The notes under the pieces were generated by a model. That model worked only from the letters and a program-made list of their open reading frames with translations. It did no database searches and was not told where the DNA came from. This document shows, piece after piece, positions 33,869 through 42,255 of a stretch of DNA of 64,000 nucleotides (position 1 is the stretch's first letter; every line of letters starts with the position of its first letter). The position numbers and the translations under genes are program-made. This DNA is from Roseibium alexandrii DFL-11 (GTDB lineage: Bacteria; Pseudomonadota; Alphaproteobacteria; Rhizobiales; Stappiaceae): the NCBI RefSeq assembly GCF_000158095.2, contig NZ_CM011002.1, positions 2,247,228 through 2,311,227 of the forward strand, read 5' to 3'.

Positions 33869-34210
33869 ATGCCATTTCAGGACACGTATTTTGAGCCAAA
33901 AACGTCCGCGCCACATCTGGCAGCAGATGGGTATGAGCCACAGGAGCAGGTGGGGGCACCGCCTCCAAAAACATCTGCGCAGCTCACCCAACAGACAGCC
34001 GGCGAACTGGAAACCATGATGCTGTTTCTGCGGCGCGCACGCGACCGGGCTGTCGTAATCCGAGAAAATGCGCCGGCCGGAAGCTATCTGGAGAGCGTTC
34101 TGCACCGGACGATCCTCGGCATTGATCAGGAGCTGGCCCAACTCAATTATCTTCTCACCAGGAGCGATCTGCAAAAACCATCCCCGACTCGGATGCGCCC
34201 GGCGATCTAG
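33869..34210 (+). CDS. small protein of unknown function
   Basis: A 113-residue protein with ATG at 33869 behind GGGGATTCTG. The first 45 residues are Pro- and Ala-rich and likely disordered; the rest is a helical hairpin (ETMMLFLRRARDRAVVIREN, HRTILGIDQELAQLNYLL). No membrane span or known domain. It is divergent from hmgA and upstream of the adenylate cyclase on the same strand. Confidence 0.6.
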   Translation: MPFQDTYFEPKTSAPHLAADGYEPQEQVGAPPPKTSAQLTQQTAGELETMMLFLRRARDRAVVIRENAPAGSYLESVLHRTILGIDQELAQLNYLLTRSDLQKPSPTRMRPAI

Positions 34211-34218
34211 AACATTAA

Positions 34219-34246
34219 AACACCCAAAACGAGTGTTGGTCTTTTT
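34219..34246 (+). terminator. weak candidate terminator
   Basis: AACAC and GTGTT form a 5-bp stem, followed shortly by CTTTTTG, just after the preceding hypothetical gene. The stem is short and AT-rich, so confidence is low. Confidence 0.3.
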
Positions 34247-34331
34247 GGGAGACTTGTGATGAGCTAACTGGGAAACATTTAGGAAATGCCCCATTTCACT
34301 TGGGGCGTTCGGAACTTCGGGGGCTTGCGGC

Positions 34332-35483
34332 TTGACGGCGACAGACGATCAAAAAGCGCAAGCGCAACTGATCAACTGGATCATGACCGAGGGACCGCGC
34401 CAAAGCTCTCCATCCGGCCTGCTTCACAGTTTCTGTCTGAAAATGTGCGAAGCCGGTGTTCGCGTCGACCGGTCCACACTGGGCGCCCCGATCCTGCACC
34501 CGGTCGCCAAATCATCCTTCGTGTTCTGGGACAGCGAGACGGGCACACACGAGCGGTGGTTCACATATGCGCCGGATCAGCTGGAAATGCTGAAGGCAAG
34601 CCCCATTCACAAGATCTACACCCTGGGCGAGCCGTCCTCCCTCCGGCTCGACCAGCAACATCAGCGGGACCTTTATCCAATCGGCGCAGATCTCTGGGCG
34701 GAAGGCTACTATCAGTACGAGGCGTTGCCACTCAAGTTCTCAGATGACACCTATAAGGTCCTGACGCTCGCAACGAAATCACCCGACGGCTTTTCGGAAA
34801 CGAACCAAAGACTGATCGAGGCCACTGTTCCGGCTCTTACTCTTGTGTTTGAAGGCTTCATTGCGCGCAACACCGCACGAACGTTGATGGAAACTTATGT
34901 CGGACAGCGCGCCGGTCTGCGGGTACTTGACGGGGAAATCGCACGCGGTGACGGGAGCTCCATCGATGCCGTGATCTGGTTTTCTGATCTGCGGGGGTTC
35001 ACCGCCCTTGCGCAATCCCGCAGCGAAAGCGACGTTCTGAAGATCCTGAACGGCTATTTCGGGACCGTGACAGAGGCAATCGAAGATCAGTCCGGCGAAG
35101 TTCTGAAATTCATCGGCGATGCGATTCTGGCGATTTTCCCGTACGAGGACGATGTCCACCACGCAATCGCAAAAGCCGAGGCAGCGGCTCTCAAAGTTGT
35201 TAACGCTGACGCATTTCAAAATGACATCGAGTTCGGGATCGGCCTGCACACCGGAACTGTGTTTTATGGCAATGTCGGCGGTGGCAACCGGCTCGATTTC
35301 ACCGTTATCGGCAACTCGGTGAACATTGCCAGCCGTATCGAGGGGCTATGTTCCAGCCTCAACATGCCCCTTCTTGCCTCTGCAGAATTCGTCGGCATGT
35401 CCACACGGCCCTGGCAATCACACGGCAAACATCAGTTGAAAGGTGTCTGCGAACCTCTCGAAGTCTTTGCCCCGACGACCTGA
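34332..35483 (+). CDS. class III adenylate cyclase with N-terminal sensor region
   Basis: A 383-residue protein. The catalytic domain covers about residues 200-380: WFSDLRGFTAL and LKFIGDAILAIF hold the two metal-binding aspartates; LDFTVIGNSVNIASRIEG holds the adenine-specifying Asp and the transition-state Asn and Arg. All catalytic residues are present, so it should make cAMP. The first 190 residues (HERWFTYAPDQLEMLKASP, then IGADLWAEGYYQYEALPL) resemble the N-terminal half found in many rhizobial cyclases and have no membrane span. The start is a TTG at 34332; the next ATG would remove 17 residues. Confidence 0.88.
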   Translation: MTATDDQKAQAQLINWIMTEGPRQSSPSGLLHSFCLKMCEAGVRVDRSTLGAPILHPVAKSSFVFWDSETGTHERWFTYAPDQLEMLKASPIHKIYTLGEPSSLRLDQQHQRDLYPIGADLWAEGYYQYEALPLKFSDDTYKVLTLATKSPDGFSETNQRLIEATVPALTLVFEGFIARNTARTLMETYVGQRAGLRVLDGEIARGDGSSIDAVIWFSDLRGFTALAQSRSESDVLKILNGYFGTVTEAIEDQSGEVLKFIGDAILAIFPYEDDVHHAIAKAEAAALKVVNADAFQNDIEFGIGLHTGTVFYGNVGGGNRLDFTVIGNSVNIASRIEGLCSSLNMPLLASAEFVGMSTRPWQSHGKHQLKGVCEPLEVFAPTT

Positions 35484-35578
35484 CACCCAACTTATTTTCA
35501 CCACCTCTAGAAATCATATCCCCAGTGTGATTGAACTCTAGGTCAAAAGGCGCTCGACATTCAGGTCTGGAGGCGAAC

Positions 35579-36142
35579 TTGATACAAATTGCTTCGATTT
35601 TCGCAAAACCGGTGCTCGACAAGTTCGGCGTAACCGATGAGGCCAAGGAGCGGTTTGTCGCCCTGCAAAAGGCGGTGACCGGAGATACAGGGACCGCGTG
35701 GATCCCGTTGTCGCGCCCATCGGCAACACTCGACTTTTCGACACATACGCAGACCCAGTCAGACATGTTCAACACTGGCTCGATCGAAGGCAAGGATGGC
35801 CCCATTACCTGGTGCGAATTTGTCTGGAATTCGGACCAAGTCATAAAGGACTGCATCCTGCACAAGGTCTCCTGGCGGTTTTACAGCAACAAGCTAATCT
35901 GCCTGGAAATTTGTGCCAGCAAGGATGAAAAGGGATTTGACACCAGCGATTTGATTGGGCATCGGCTGGAGCTCCGGGATAACACCGGTTTTCTGATCGG
36001 GATTTGGGCTGCTGCATTCCTGATTGTCAAAGACACGGACCGCCGGAGTTTTCAAACATCTGCCGAAGACGATCACAAGGTACTCGGACTGCATTTTAAT
36101 ATGCTGGCCGACAAGCAAACAGGCCTGTCTTTCAGGATCTGA
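35579..36142 (+). CDS. hypothetical soluble protein
   Basis: A 187-residue protein. The TTG at 35579 is chosen because GGAGG ends five bases before it; the frame stays open 48 bases further upstream without such a site. A mixed alpha/beta pattern is seen with several tryptophans (VSWRFYSNKLICLEICAS, IGIWAAAFLIVKDTD). No signal peptide, membrane span or known family recognised. It follows the cyclase on the same strand. Confidence 0.6.
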   Translation: MIQIASIFAKPVLDKFGVTDEAKERFVALQKAVTGDTGTAWIPLSRPSATLDFSTHTQTQSDMFNTGSIEGKDGPITWCEFVWNSDQVIKDCILHKVSWRFYSNKLICLEICASKDEKGFDTSDLIGHRLELRDNTGFLIGIWAAAFLIVKDTDRRSFQTSAEDDHKVLGLHFNMLADKQTGLSFRI

Positions 36143-36205
36143 TACCAACCAAAACAAAACAAAAACCGGACTGCATCAGCAGCATCAGGATTTTGGAGCC
36201 AAGAC

Positions 36206-36397
36206 ATGAAATTCCAGAACACAGTCATGCCACTTATCATGTTGACGGCTTTGTTCGGCATGATCGTGATGATGTTCGACGTTCCGGTCGGCATGTCGCC
36301 CAAACGATTTGGCGCCTACGTCTTTGGAGCCATTCTTGTCATTGTTGTCTTGAACCTCGCAATGGTCTTGTTTGATAACGCAAGACACAAGAAGTAG
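36206..36397 (+). CDS. small two-span membrane protein
   Basis: A 63-residue protein with GGAG eight bases before the ATG. Two hydrophobic spans (VMPLIMLTALFGMIVMMF and VFGAILVIVVLNLAMVLF) are joined by a short loop, and the C-terminus is basic (NARHKK), probably cytoplasmic. No family recognised. It converges on the DM13 gene. Confidence 0.65.
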   Translation: MKFQNTVMPLIMLTALFGMIVMMFDVPVGMSPKRFGAYVFGAILVIVVLNLAMVLFDNARHKK

Positions 36398-36450
36398 TGG
36401 GCCATCCCGACTTGATCAGGTTCCTTTGTCCGGCTGATATTCGTTTTTGC

Positions 36451-36921
36451 TCACCGGTATTTCGCGGCGGTGATGAACTCGCTGAATGCCTCACACCACA
36501 CAAGGACTGTGGTGTAATCCTCAATGTTCACCCCATCTGGAACGTCGGCAATGAAACCATCGAAAGTGTTGATGTCGGCGATTTGAACAGCGCTTTCCCG
36601 AACTGCTTCAAACCCCGCTTCGTCTTCGACGAACTCCTTGACCAAATAAAGCTTGTAGTCCGGGCCGGGTGAGAGCGCGCCGGTATGCACAATCTTGTCC
36701 TGAGACAGACTGATGGACCCTTCGCCCCAATGCAGAAAGTCACTTCCCTTGAGATCGCGGGTGAGCGCGGCTTGGTACTCAGCAGACTGGCTGGCTTCTG
36801 CGAGAACGGCCGCATCCGGCCCTTTGGGCGCTGTCAGAATGGGTAGAAAATAGACCCCCAGCGCAAACCCGATGGCCAGCATTCCGCCATGCGAAACCAG
36901 CAGCACAAGCCAACGTATCAT
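36451..36921 (-). CDS. membrane-anchored DM13-domain protein
   Basis: A 156-residue protein. An N-terminal membrane anchor (LVLLVSHGGMLAIGFALGVY) is followed by a DM13 domain: GSDFLHWGEGSISLSQDKI, ALSPGPDYKLYLV and TVLVWCEAFSEFI with the near-invariant cysteine. DM13 domains are thought to take part in electron transfer or redox in extracytoplasmic proteins. The ATG at 36921 has AGGAGATGCACC in front; a longer frame to 36990 is rejected. Confidence 0.83.
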   Translation of the reverse strand: MIRWLVLLVSHGGMLAIGFALGVYFLPILTAPKGPDAAVLAEASQSAEYQAALTRDLKGSDFLHWGEGSISLSQDKIVHTGALSPGPDYKLYLVKEFVEDEAGFEAVRESAVQIADINTFDGFIADVPDGVNIEDYTTVLVWCEAFSEFITAAKYR

Positions 36922-37019
36922 GGTGCATCTCCTAAAGACTGTTCGCTCCGGTTCCGAAGAGATAAGCAGCAAATACGCGCCTGCAATCAAGTCCGCTTAA
37001 CAGTTTTGTGGCCGGTCCG

Positions 37020-38492
37020 TCAGGCGGCGGCTTCGTCGCCCGGCTCTGTTCGCCACCCAAGATCCGTCAGCGTCACAATCCGGTTGCCGCGCAGATCGGT
37101 CGCACAGACTAAAAACCCGCGCTCTTCCATGTGGGACAAGAGCCAGCGGGCCCGCCCCGGGGACCGGGTACCGTAAGCCGTTGCAATTTCGATGTTGCCT
37201 GGGCACGGCGCTTTCGCGAGCGCCGCCTTTGCAAGCAGCAGATAGACCCCGCGCATGTCCTCCGGAAGCTCGGCTGCGATCAGCTCGGCCTGCTGCCAGG
37301 CACTGTCATCCACCTCGCCCTTTTCAACACCGGCGCGGGCAACCGACAGTTTTTCCCGGAAAGTCTGGAGATCAGGCGTTCCGCCGGTGAGTTTGGCGAT
37401 CCGGCAGCGGACCTGGAAATCCTGGTAGAGCGAGGCAATCGGCTGAAACGCTGCCTCATCCTCATCCAGAATTTCGGTGATGATCTGATCGATCTTTTCT
37501 TCGCGCTCGCCGTGCTCAAACAAATTGTCGGCTTGCGGGATGTGGGCTTCTGCCGCATCCCCGGCACTGGTCAATTGGTTCAGAACATCATCGGTCGAGG
37601 CAACCGGTTCGGCGATCCTCGGCCGTACCGGGATCTCGTCGGGGGACCGGGTAAAAATCAGATCCTTGGCTTCTTCCTTCGGCTGTTCAGGAAGCGGCAT
37701 CAGCTTTGGTCCGCCGCCGCGGCCAGCCGTTTCAACCGGGCCGATCTTGACCGGGATCGGACGGCGTGAAACTGCCGGGCCGAGCGCGATGAAATGGCCC
37801 CGATCCAGATTGCGGAAGCTTTCCGCCTGACGCCGCTCCATCCCGAGCAAGTCCGCCGCCCGGGCCATGTCGATATCGAGGAATGTCCGGCCCATCAGGA
37901 AGTTGGACGCTTCTGCAGCGACATTCTTGGCGAGCTTTGCAAGGCGCTGCGTCGCAATGATCCCTGCAAGCCCGCGTTTCCGCCCCCGGCACATCAGATC
38001 CGTCATCGCGCCAAGCGATCTGCGGCGCGCTTCTTCGGTGACTTCCCCGGCTGCGGCCGGCGCAAAGAGCTGCGCTTCGTCCACCACCACGAGCATCGGA
38101 TACCAAAGGTCCCGGTCCGCATCAAAAAGACCGTCCAGGAAAGTGGCTGCTGCCTTCATCTGACGGTCCGCATCCAGACCCTCCAGATTAAGCACAACGG
38201 ATACGCGGTGCTGGCGCACGCGCCCAGCAATCATCTTGAGGTCTTTCTCAGTCCCGACCGCATCAACGACCACATGGCCGTATTTGTCGGCAAGGGTCAC
38301 AAAGTCCCCTTCCGGGTCAATAATGGCCTGCTGCACCCACTGGGCGGACTGCTCCAGAAGCCGGCGCAACAGGTGCGATTTGCCGGATCCCGAGTTGCCC
38401 TGAACGAGCAAACGGGTTGCCAGAAGCTCTTCCAAATCGAGCCCGGCGCGTTTGCCTCCAGCCATGTCACCAATGTCGATCTGAACGGTCAT
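37020..38492 (-). CDS. HerA-type (DUF87) ATPase
   Basis: A 490-residue protein with Walker A (QGNSGSGKSHLLRRLLEQ, near residue 33), Walker B (LVVVDEAQLFAP, near 140), a conserved CRGRKRGLAGIIATQRLAKL and NFLMGRTFLDIDMARAADLL. This is the FtsK/HerA superfamily. HerA helicases usually work with the nuclease NurA in DNA end processing, but no nuclease gene is present. The C-terminal 200 residues form a separate helical region with a winged-helix-like end (RARWLLSHMEERGFL). Its biological partner is not identified. Confidence 0.85.
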   Translation of the reverse strand: MTVQIDIGDMAGGKRAGLDLEELLATRLLVQGNSGSGKSHLLRRLLEQSAQWVQQAIIDPEGDFVTLADKYGHVVVDAVGTEKDLKMIAGRVRQHRVSVVLNLEGLDADRQMKAAATFLDGLFDADRDLWYPMLVVVDEAQLFAPAAAGEVTEEARRRSLGAMTDLMCRGRKRGLAGIIATQRLAKLAKNVAAEASNFLMGRTFLDIDMARAADLLGMERRQAESFRNLDRGHFIALGPAVSRRPIPVKIGPVETAGRGGGPKLMPLPEQPKEEAKDLIFTRSPDEIPVRPRIAEPVASTDDVLNQLTSAGDAAEAHIPQADNLFEHGEREEKIDQIITEILDEDEAAFQPIASLYQDFQVRCRIAKLTGGTPDLQTFREKLSVARAGVEKGEVDDSAWQQAELIAAELPEDMRGVYLLLAKAALAKAPCPGNIEIATAYGTRSPGRARWLLSHMEERGFLVCATDLRGNRIVTLTDLGWRTEPGDEAAA

Positions 38493-38923
38493 GCACAACC
38501 GGGCGCAAACCAGCGCCACCACCCTTTCTCAGCTGTCTACGAGACGCGAGTGAAAACGATTCCTCGGATCATGAAAAGCGGCTGTTGCGATTAGCAGAGG
38601 TTATCCCTGAAATCCACCCTGGAACGCGGGTTTCAGGCAAATATGCTGGCCGCACTGGACGCTTTGCATCAGACCCGACAAACAGCAAACACCCACAACG
38701 TTTTACCAAGCTGCGGGAATTAAGTTTTTTATCATGCGGCTATCAGATACCATTCAATAAAAGAGGTGCATAATACAAAATACACAATCAGAAATAATAT
38801 AAAACTTAGATGACTACTTTGCCAAACTTAAGCGCAGCAGGATTCATACGAGGTAATTTTGAAGTAAGATACGCCGTTTGATCCCGACATCGGCCGGCAT
38901 CACACGCGAGGAGCAGCAGCGAA
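38493..38923. other. 431-base intergenic region between divergent genes
   Basis: No convincing gene. The part from 38700 to 38880 is strongly AT-rich (for example AATACAAAATACACAATCAG), unlike the GC-rich surroundings, and probably carries the promoter of the solute-binding-protein operon. No tRNA, ncRNA or terminator recognised. Confidence 0.6.
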
Positions 38924-39772
38924 ATGATTGTCATGTCACTCAGAAAACTGTTCAACGCCCTCTTCCGGCCTGCCATTGGCGTTCTTGCTGTCCTCTGGAC
39001 AATATTCCCGTCTGCTTTCGTCCACGCAGAAGACTGTCCAGACAACTTTCGCGTTGGTGCTTCCGATGATTACGAACCATTCAGCTATATCGGTGCTGAC
39101 GGCAAACTGACGGGTCTTGATCTCCGGTTCGTCCAACAAATCCTCGGAGAGGCAGGGTGCACCCCACAATTCCTGGATTTGCCATTCCCCCGCGCTGTGG
39201 TGGAGCTGGCAGCCGGGCGGATCGACATGATGATGTTCGCCTCCGTCACTGCAGAGCGACAGAATTTTGCTTTGTTTTCCGCCCCCTATAGAAACGAAAC
39301 AGCCGGATTGATCATCCGTGCCCGTGATCAGGGCAGGTATCCAATCACTGAGGTTGGGGATCTTCTCAAGCTCAAACTCCTATTGGCCCATGATGTTGGA
39401 ACCTATCGCGGCGATTTATTTGAAACGTTCATGGCAAACCCGGCGGCCAAGAAAAACATAATTCAAGTCAGCAGCTCCCGCCAAAGCCTGAACATGCTGG
39501 TAAAAGGGCGCATCAACGCCATCGTTGAAACACCAGCTGCCGTGTTCGCCCTTGCAGAAACACTTGGGGTCCGTGACCAGATTGCCGAACATCCCTTTTT
39601 GCTCTGGAGCGAACCGGTCCACTTCATGTTCAGCCGGAAGACCGTTTCTCCAGATTTCGTCGCCCAAATCGATGCCTTATTGGCCGATGCGGTGCAGACG
39701 CCCGAGTATACATCACAGTTCGGGTCCATGAGTGTCGGCAGCCCTGCAAATGCGGGTTCCGAGACCAATTGA
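38924..39772 (+). CDS. orphan family-3 solute-binding protein, copy A
   Basis: A 282-residue secreted protein. The signal peptide ends near SAFVHAED, followed by a SBP_bac_3 fold: FRVGASDDYEPFSYIGADGK, LDLPFPRAVVELAAGRIDMM and GTYRGDLFETFMANPAAKKN. Such proteins bind amino acids or small polar ligands. No permease or ATPase gene is nearby. The next gene, 21 bases downstream, is a clear paralogue sharing the same blocks (SAPYRNE, PVHFMFS). GAGGAGCAGCAGCGA precedes the ATG. Confidence 0.85.
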   Translation: MIVMSLRKLFNALFRPAIGVLAVLWTIFPSAFVHAEDCPDNFRVGASDDYEPFSYIGADGKLTGLDLRFVQQILGEAGCTPQFLDLPFPRAVVELAAGRIDMMMFASVTAERQNFALFSAPYRNETAGLIIRARDQGRYPITEVGDLLKLKLLLAHDVGTYRGDLFETFMANPAAKKNIIQVSSSRQSLNMLVKGRINAIVETPAAVFALAETLGVRDQIAEHPFLLWSEPVHFMFSRKTVSPDFVAQIDALLADAVQTPEYTSQFGSMSVGSPANAGSETN

Positions 39773-39793
39773 GGATGCATAAAGGGAGCGTCA

Positions 39794-40714
39794 ATGCCGC
39801 CAGCGCCATACCTTCAGATCTTCAAGTCCCGCTTTCGTTTCCGATTTGCGGGCATACACCGAAGTAGCCTCAAAAAGTGTGGCAACTGTCTTTGCGTGCT
39901 GCTTCTGCCTCTCGTCTTCGTAGCGCCTGTTGCTCCATTTTCTACCGCCGCAACACAGAACGCCTTGTGTTCCGAGCCGTTGCGTGTGCGGGCGTCCGGC
40001 GACTACTTCCCATTCAGCCACAAAGCACCTGGCGGCAAGCTCATCGGCACAGATGTCGAGCTGGTTCGAGCTGTCTTTGATCTCATCGATTGCCCGATCG
40101 AACTGGAAATCATGCCGTTCAAGCGTGCAATCGTGGAATTGTCGCAAGGCAACATCGACATGGTCCCCTTTGCGTCCATCACGGAGCACCGGTCCAAGTT
40201 CGCCCACTATTCCGCCCCTTACCGGAACGAACTCGCCCGGCTGATCTTTCGAAAGGGTGAGGCCGAAACCCATCCTATCTCAGAGATCAACGACATCATT
40301 GACCATCAGCTGATCGTCGGTCACGAGCGCGCTTCTTATCGCGGAATGCTCTTTGACAATTTCATGAGAAGCGACGCCGGGCAGCATCATGTCTTCCACA
40401 CAACGACCACCACCGAAGGCATCCGCATGCTGGAAACCGGCCGGATAGATGCCTTGGTCGAAATGCCCAGCGCCGTCATGGGCGTTGCGAACCGGATGGG
40501 CCTGGAAGGGGCCTTTGAAGTGCATCCCTTTCCCGTTTGGGAGGAGCCGGTGCATTTCATGTTCAGCCAACAGACTGTGCCGGTCCAACTTGTCGATGCT
40601 GTGAGTGCAGCAATTAGGGAGGTCAGACGGACGGAAGACTACAAGGTGGCGTTCGGGCACCTTGCTCTACCCATTCCAAACACCGGCGATCCGTCAGCTC
40701 CCCTCATGGATTGA
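39794..40714 (+). CDS. orphan family-3 solute-binding protein, copy B
   Basis: A 306-residue paralogue of the previous gene with a longer, basic N-terminus before a hydrophobic signal (CVLLLPLVFVAPVAPF). It shares LRVRASGDYFPFSH, MPFKRAIVELSQGNIDM, YSAPYRNELARLI, ASYRGMLFDNFM and WEEPVHFMFSQQT with copy A. The tandem arrangement suggests duplication with ligand divergence. GGGAG precedes the ATG. The absence of transporter subunits makes a sensory role possible. Confidence 0.85.
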   Translation: MPPAPYLQIFKSRFRFRFAGIHRSSLKKCGNCLCVLLLPLVFVAPVAPFSTAATQNALCSEPLRVRASGDYFPFSHKAPGGKLIGTDVELVRAVFDLIDCPIELEIMPFKRAIVELSQGNIDMVPFASITEHRSKFAHYSAPYRNELARLIFRKGEAETHPISEINDIIDHQLIVGHERASYRGMLFDNFMRSDAGQHHVFHTTTTTEGIRMLETGRIDALVEMPSAVMGVANRMGLEGAFEVHPFPVWEEPVHFMFSQQTVPVQLVDAVSAAIREVRRTEDYKVAFGHLALPIPNTGDPSAPLMD

Positions 40715-40781
40715 AGCTCTTCCCTTTGCGTTGCCAAACACCACATCAAATACAAATACATGTTAAGCAGGAGCTGACTGG

Positions 40782-41441
40782 ATGAAGATCCACGCCGATT
40801 TGTCGAAACGGGCCCAGGTAGATAGCGCGACCCTCGATTGGATCGCCTCCCCAATGGCTGGTGTGGAGCGGCGTATGCTGGAACGCGACGGCGAAGAGGT
40901 CGCGCGGGCAACCAGCTTGGTTCGCTATGCTCCAGGATCTTCTTTTTCAGCGCATTCCCATGATCTCGGCGAAGAGTTTCTGGTGCTCGACGGCGTCTTT
41001 ACCGATGAGACCGGCGACTTTCCGAAAGGCATGTATGTCCGCAACCCGCCAGGCTCACGGCATATTCCATCCAGCGAACCTGGAGCGGTGATCCTCGTCA
41101 AGTTGCGACAGATGCAGACAGACGACGACACGTTTGTGCGCGTCGACACGCTGGATCCGGCGGGGTGGCAGGCGGGCCGCACGGGCGAACACATTCTTCC
41201 CCTCTTTGTGCGCCCCGAAGAAGAGGTGGTGATGCTTCACTGGGAGAGCGGCGCGGCTTTTGGCGAGCAATCCTTCCCCGGCGGCGCGGAGTATTTTGTC
41301 GTTGAAGGTGCCTTTGACGACGAAAACGGCCGCTATGATCAAGGCACCTGGCTGCGTTTGCCGGCAGGCAGCAGTCAGACGATCAAGACAGACAACGGTG
41401 CCCGGGTCTGGCGAAAAACCGGGCACCTTTCTGCTGGCTAA
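40782..41441 (+). CDS. ChrR-like bicupin
   Basis: A 219-residue protein with two cupin domains. The first has FSAHSHDLGEEFLVLDGVFT with the HxH...E metal ligands; the second has GGAEYFVVEGAFDDENGRYD, where the first histidines are replaced (GAAFGEQSF). This resembles the cupin half of ChrR anti-sigma factors, but the N-terminal zinc anti-sigma domain and an ECF sigma gene are absent. A metal-dependent stress or redox role is likely. Its stop overlaps the convergent nitroreductase stop by 4 bases. Confidence 0.82.
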   Translation: MKIHADLSKRAQVDSATLDWIASPMAGVERRMLERDGEEVARATSLVRYAPGSSFSAHSHDLGEEFLVLDGVFTDETGDFPKGMYVRNPPGSRHIPSSEPGAVILVKLRQMQTDDDTFVRVDTLDPAGWQAGRTGEHILPLFVRPEEEVVMLHWESGAAFGEQSFPGGAEYFVVEGAFDDENGRYDQGTWLRLPAGSSQTIKTDNGARVWRKTGHLSAG

Positions 41442-42040
41442 GCGGCTGCGTCCAAAGGCAGCCCAAAGCGGCCGTGAAAGGCAATCTCGCTCAAGGGCCG
41501 CCGGCCGCTTGGACGTTCTTGCTGCTGAAGCTCTGGCGTCAACTGCTCAGCATCTCCGCGGCGGCCGATGGCAAAGGCGACATGGACCTTCAACCGTTCC
41601 GGCAAGCCGAGAACCTCATGGGCCTGGTCTCTGCGCAAGCCTGCCATGGCGTGCGTATGGTAGCCGAGCAGCGTGGCTTGCAGCGCAGCCTGGGCCCATG
41701 CACCACCGGCATCAAACGCGTGAAAAATTGCCGGAACCGGTCCGTCTTCACTGACGCCGTCGACCAAGGAATCTGAAATCACAAAGACCAGCGCTGAGGC
41801 GCCAACGGCCCAGCTCCCGTTGAAATCGTCCAGCAAGGCGTAAAGCCGTTCAAATTCAGCATCTCCGCGCATTGCGTAAATGAACCGCCAAGGCTGCGTA
41901 TTGAAAGCTGACGGCGCCCACCTTGCGGCTTCCAGAATGGTTTTCAATTCCGCTTCGGGCATCGGAGCCCCATCGAACGCGCGCGGGGACCAGCGCTTCA
42001 AAAAAAGATCATCAACCGGATGGTCTGCAACACGGGTCAT
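41438..42040 (-). CDS. nitroreductase-family protein
   Basis: A 200-residue FMN-dependent oxidoreductase: FLKRWSPRAFDGAPM, EAARWAPSAFNTQPWRFIYA, AWAQAALQATLLGYHTHAM and AFAIGRRGDAEQL near the C-terminus. Family members reduce nitro compounds or quinones. Divergent from an MFS pump with a strong palindrome in the shared 215-base gap, so both may respond to the same toxic compound. Confidence 0.88.
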   Translation of the reverse strand: MTRVADHPVDDLFLKRWSPRAFDGAPMPEAELKTILEAARWAPSAFNTQPWRFIYAMRGDAEFERLYALLDDFNGSWAVGASALVFVISDSLVDGVSEDGPVPAIFHAFDAGGAWAQAALQATLLGYHTHAMAGLRRDQAHEVLGLPERLKVHVAFAIGRRGDAEQLTPELQQQERPSGRRPLSEIAFHGRFGLPLDAAA

Positions 42041-42095
42041 TTCAAAACTCCTTAAACCCAGGAACTGTGGCGATGCACATCAGATAGCCGACAAT

Positions 42096-42113
42096 TATCT
42101 TTATATCAAGATA
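42096..42113. promoter_or_regulatory. MarR-type operator candidate
   Basis: TATCTTTATATCAAGATA is an 18-base palindrome with 8 of 9 pairs matching and perfect TATCTT/AAGATA arms. A second half-site, ATCAAGAT, follows at about 42135-42142. The pattern TATCTTGATAtcAAGATA is typical of MarR-family regulators. It lies between the divergent nitroreductase and MFS genes, but no MarR gene is adjacent. Confidence 0.55.
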
Positions 42114-42255
42114 CTTATTAAAAAGATATTTTAAATCAAGATTCATGGTCGCGAGCTTTGACTGCAGACGTGCCTCTTGGTCAGAAAACAGCCTGTACGA
42201 CCCGCCGTGCCCGCACTAGGCTGAGGCCAACGGACCTTTCGCCAGAAGAGTGCAC

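Noticed and set aside
33624-41441. Possible defence island around the HerA-like ATPase
   Set aside because: Neighbours are a cyclase, DM13, binding proteins and a cupin; no nuclease, methylase, integrase or other defence gene is present.
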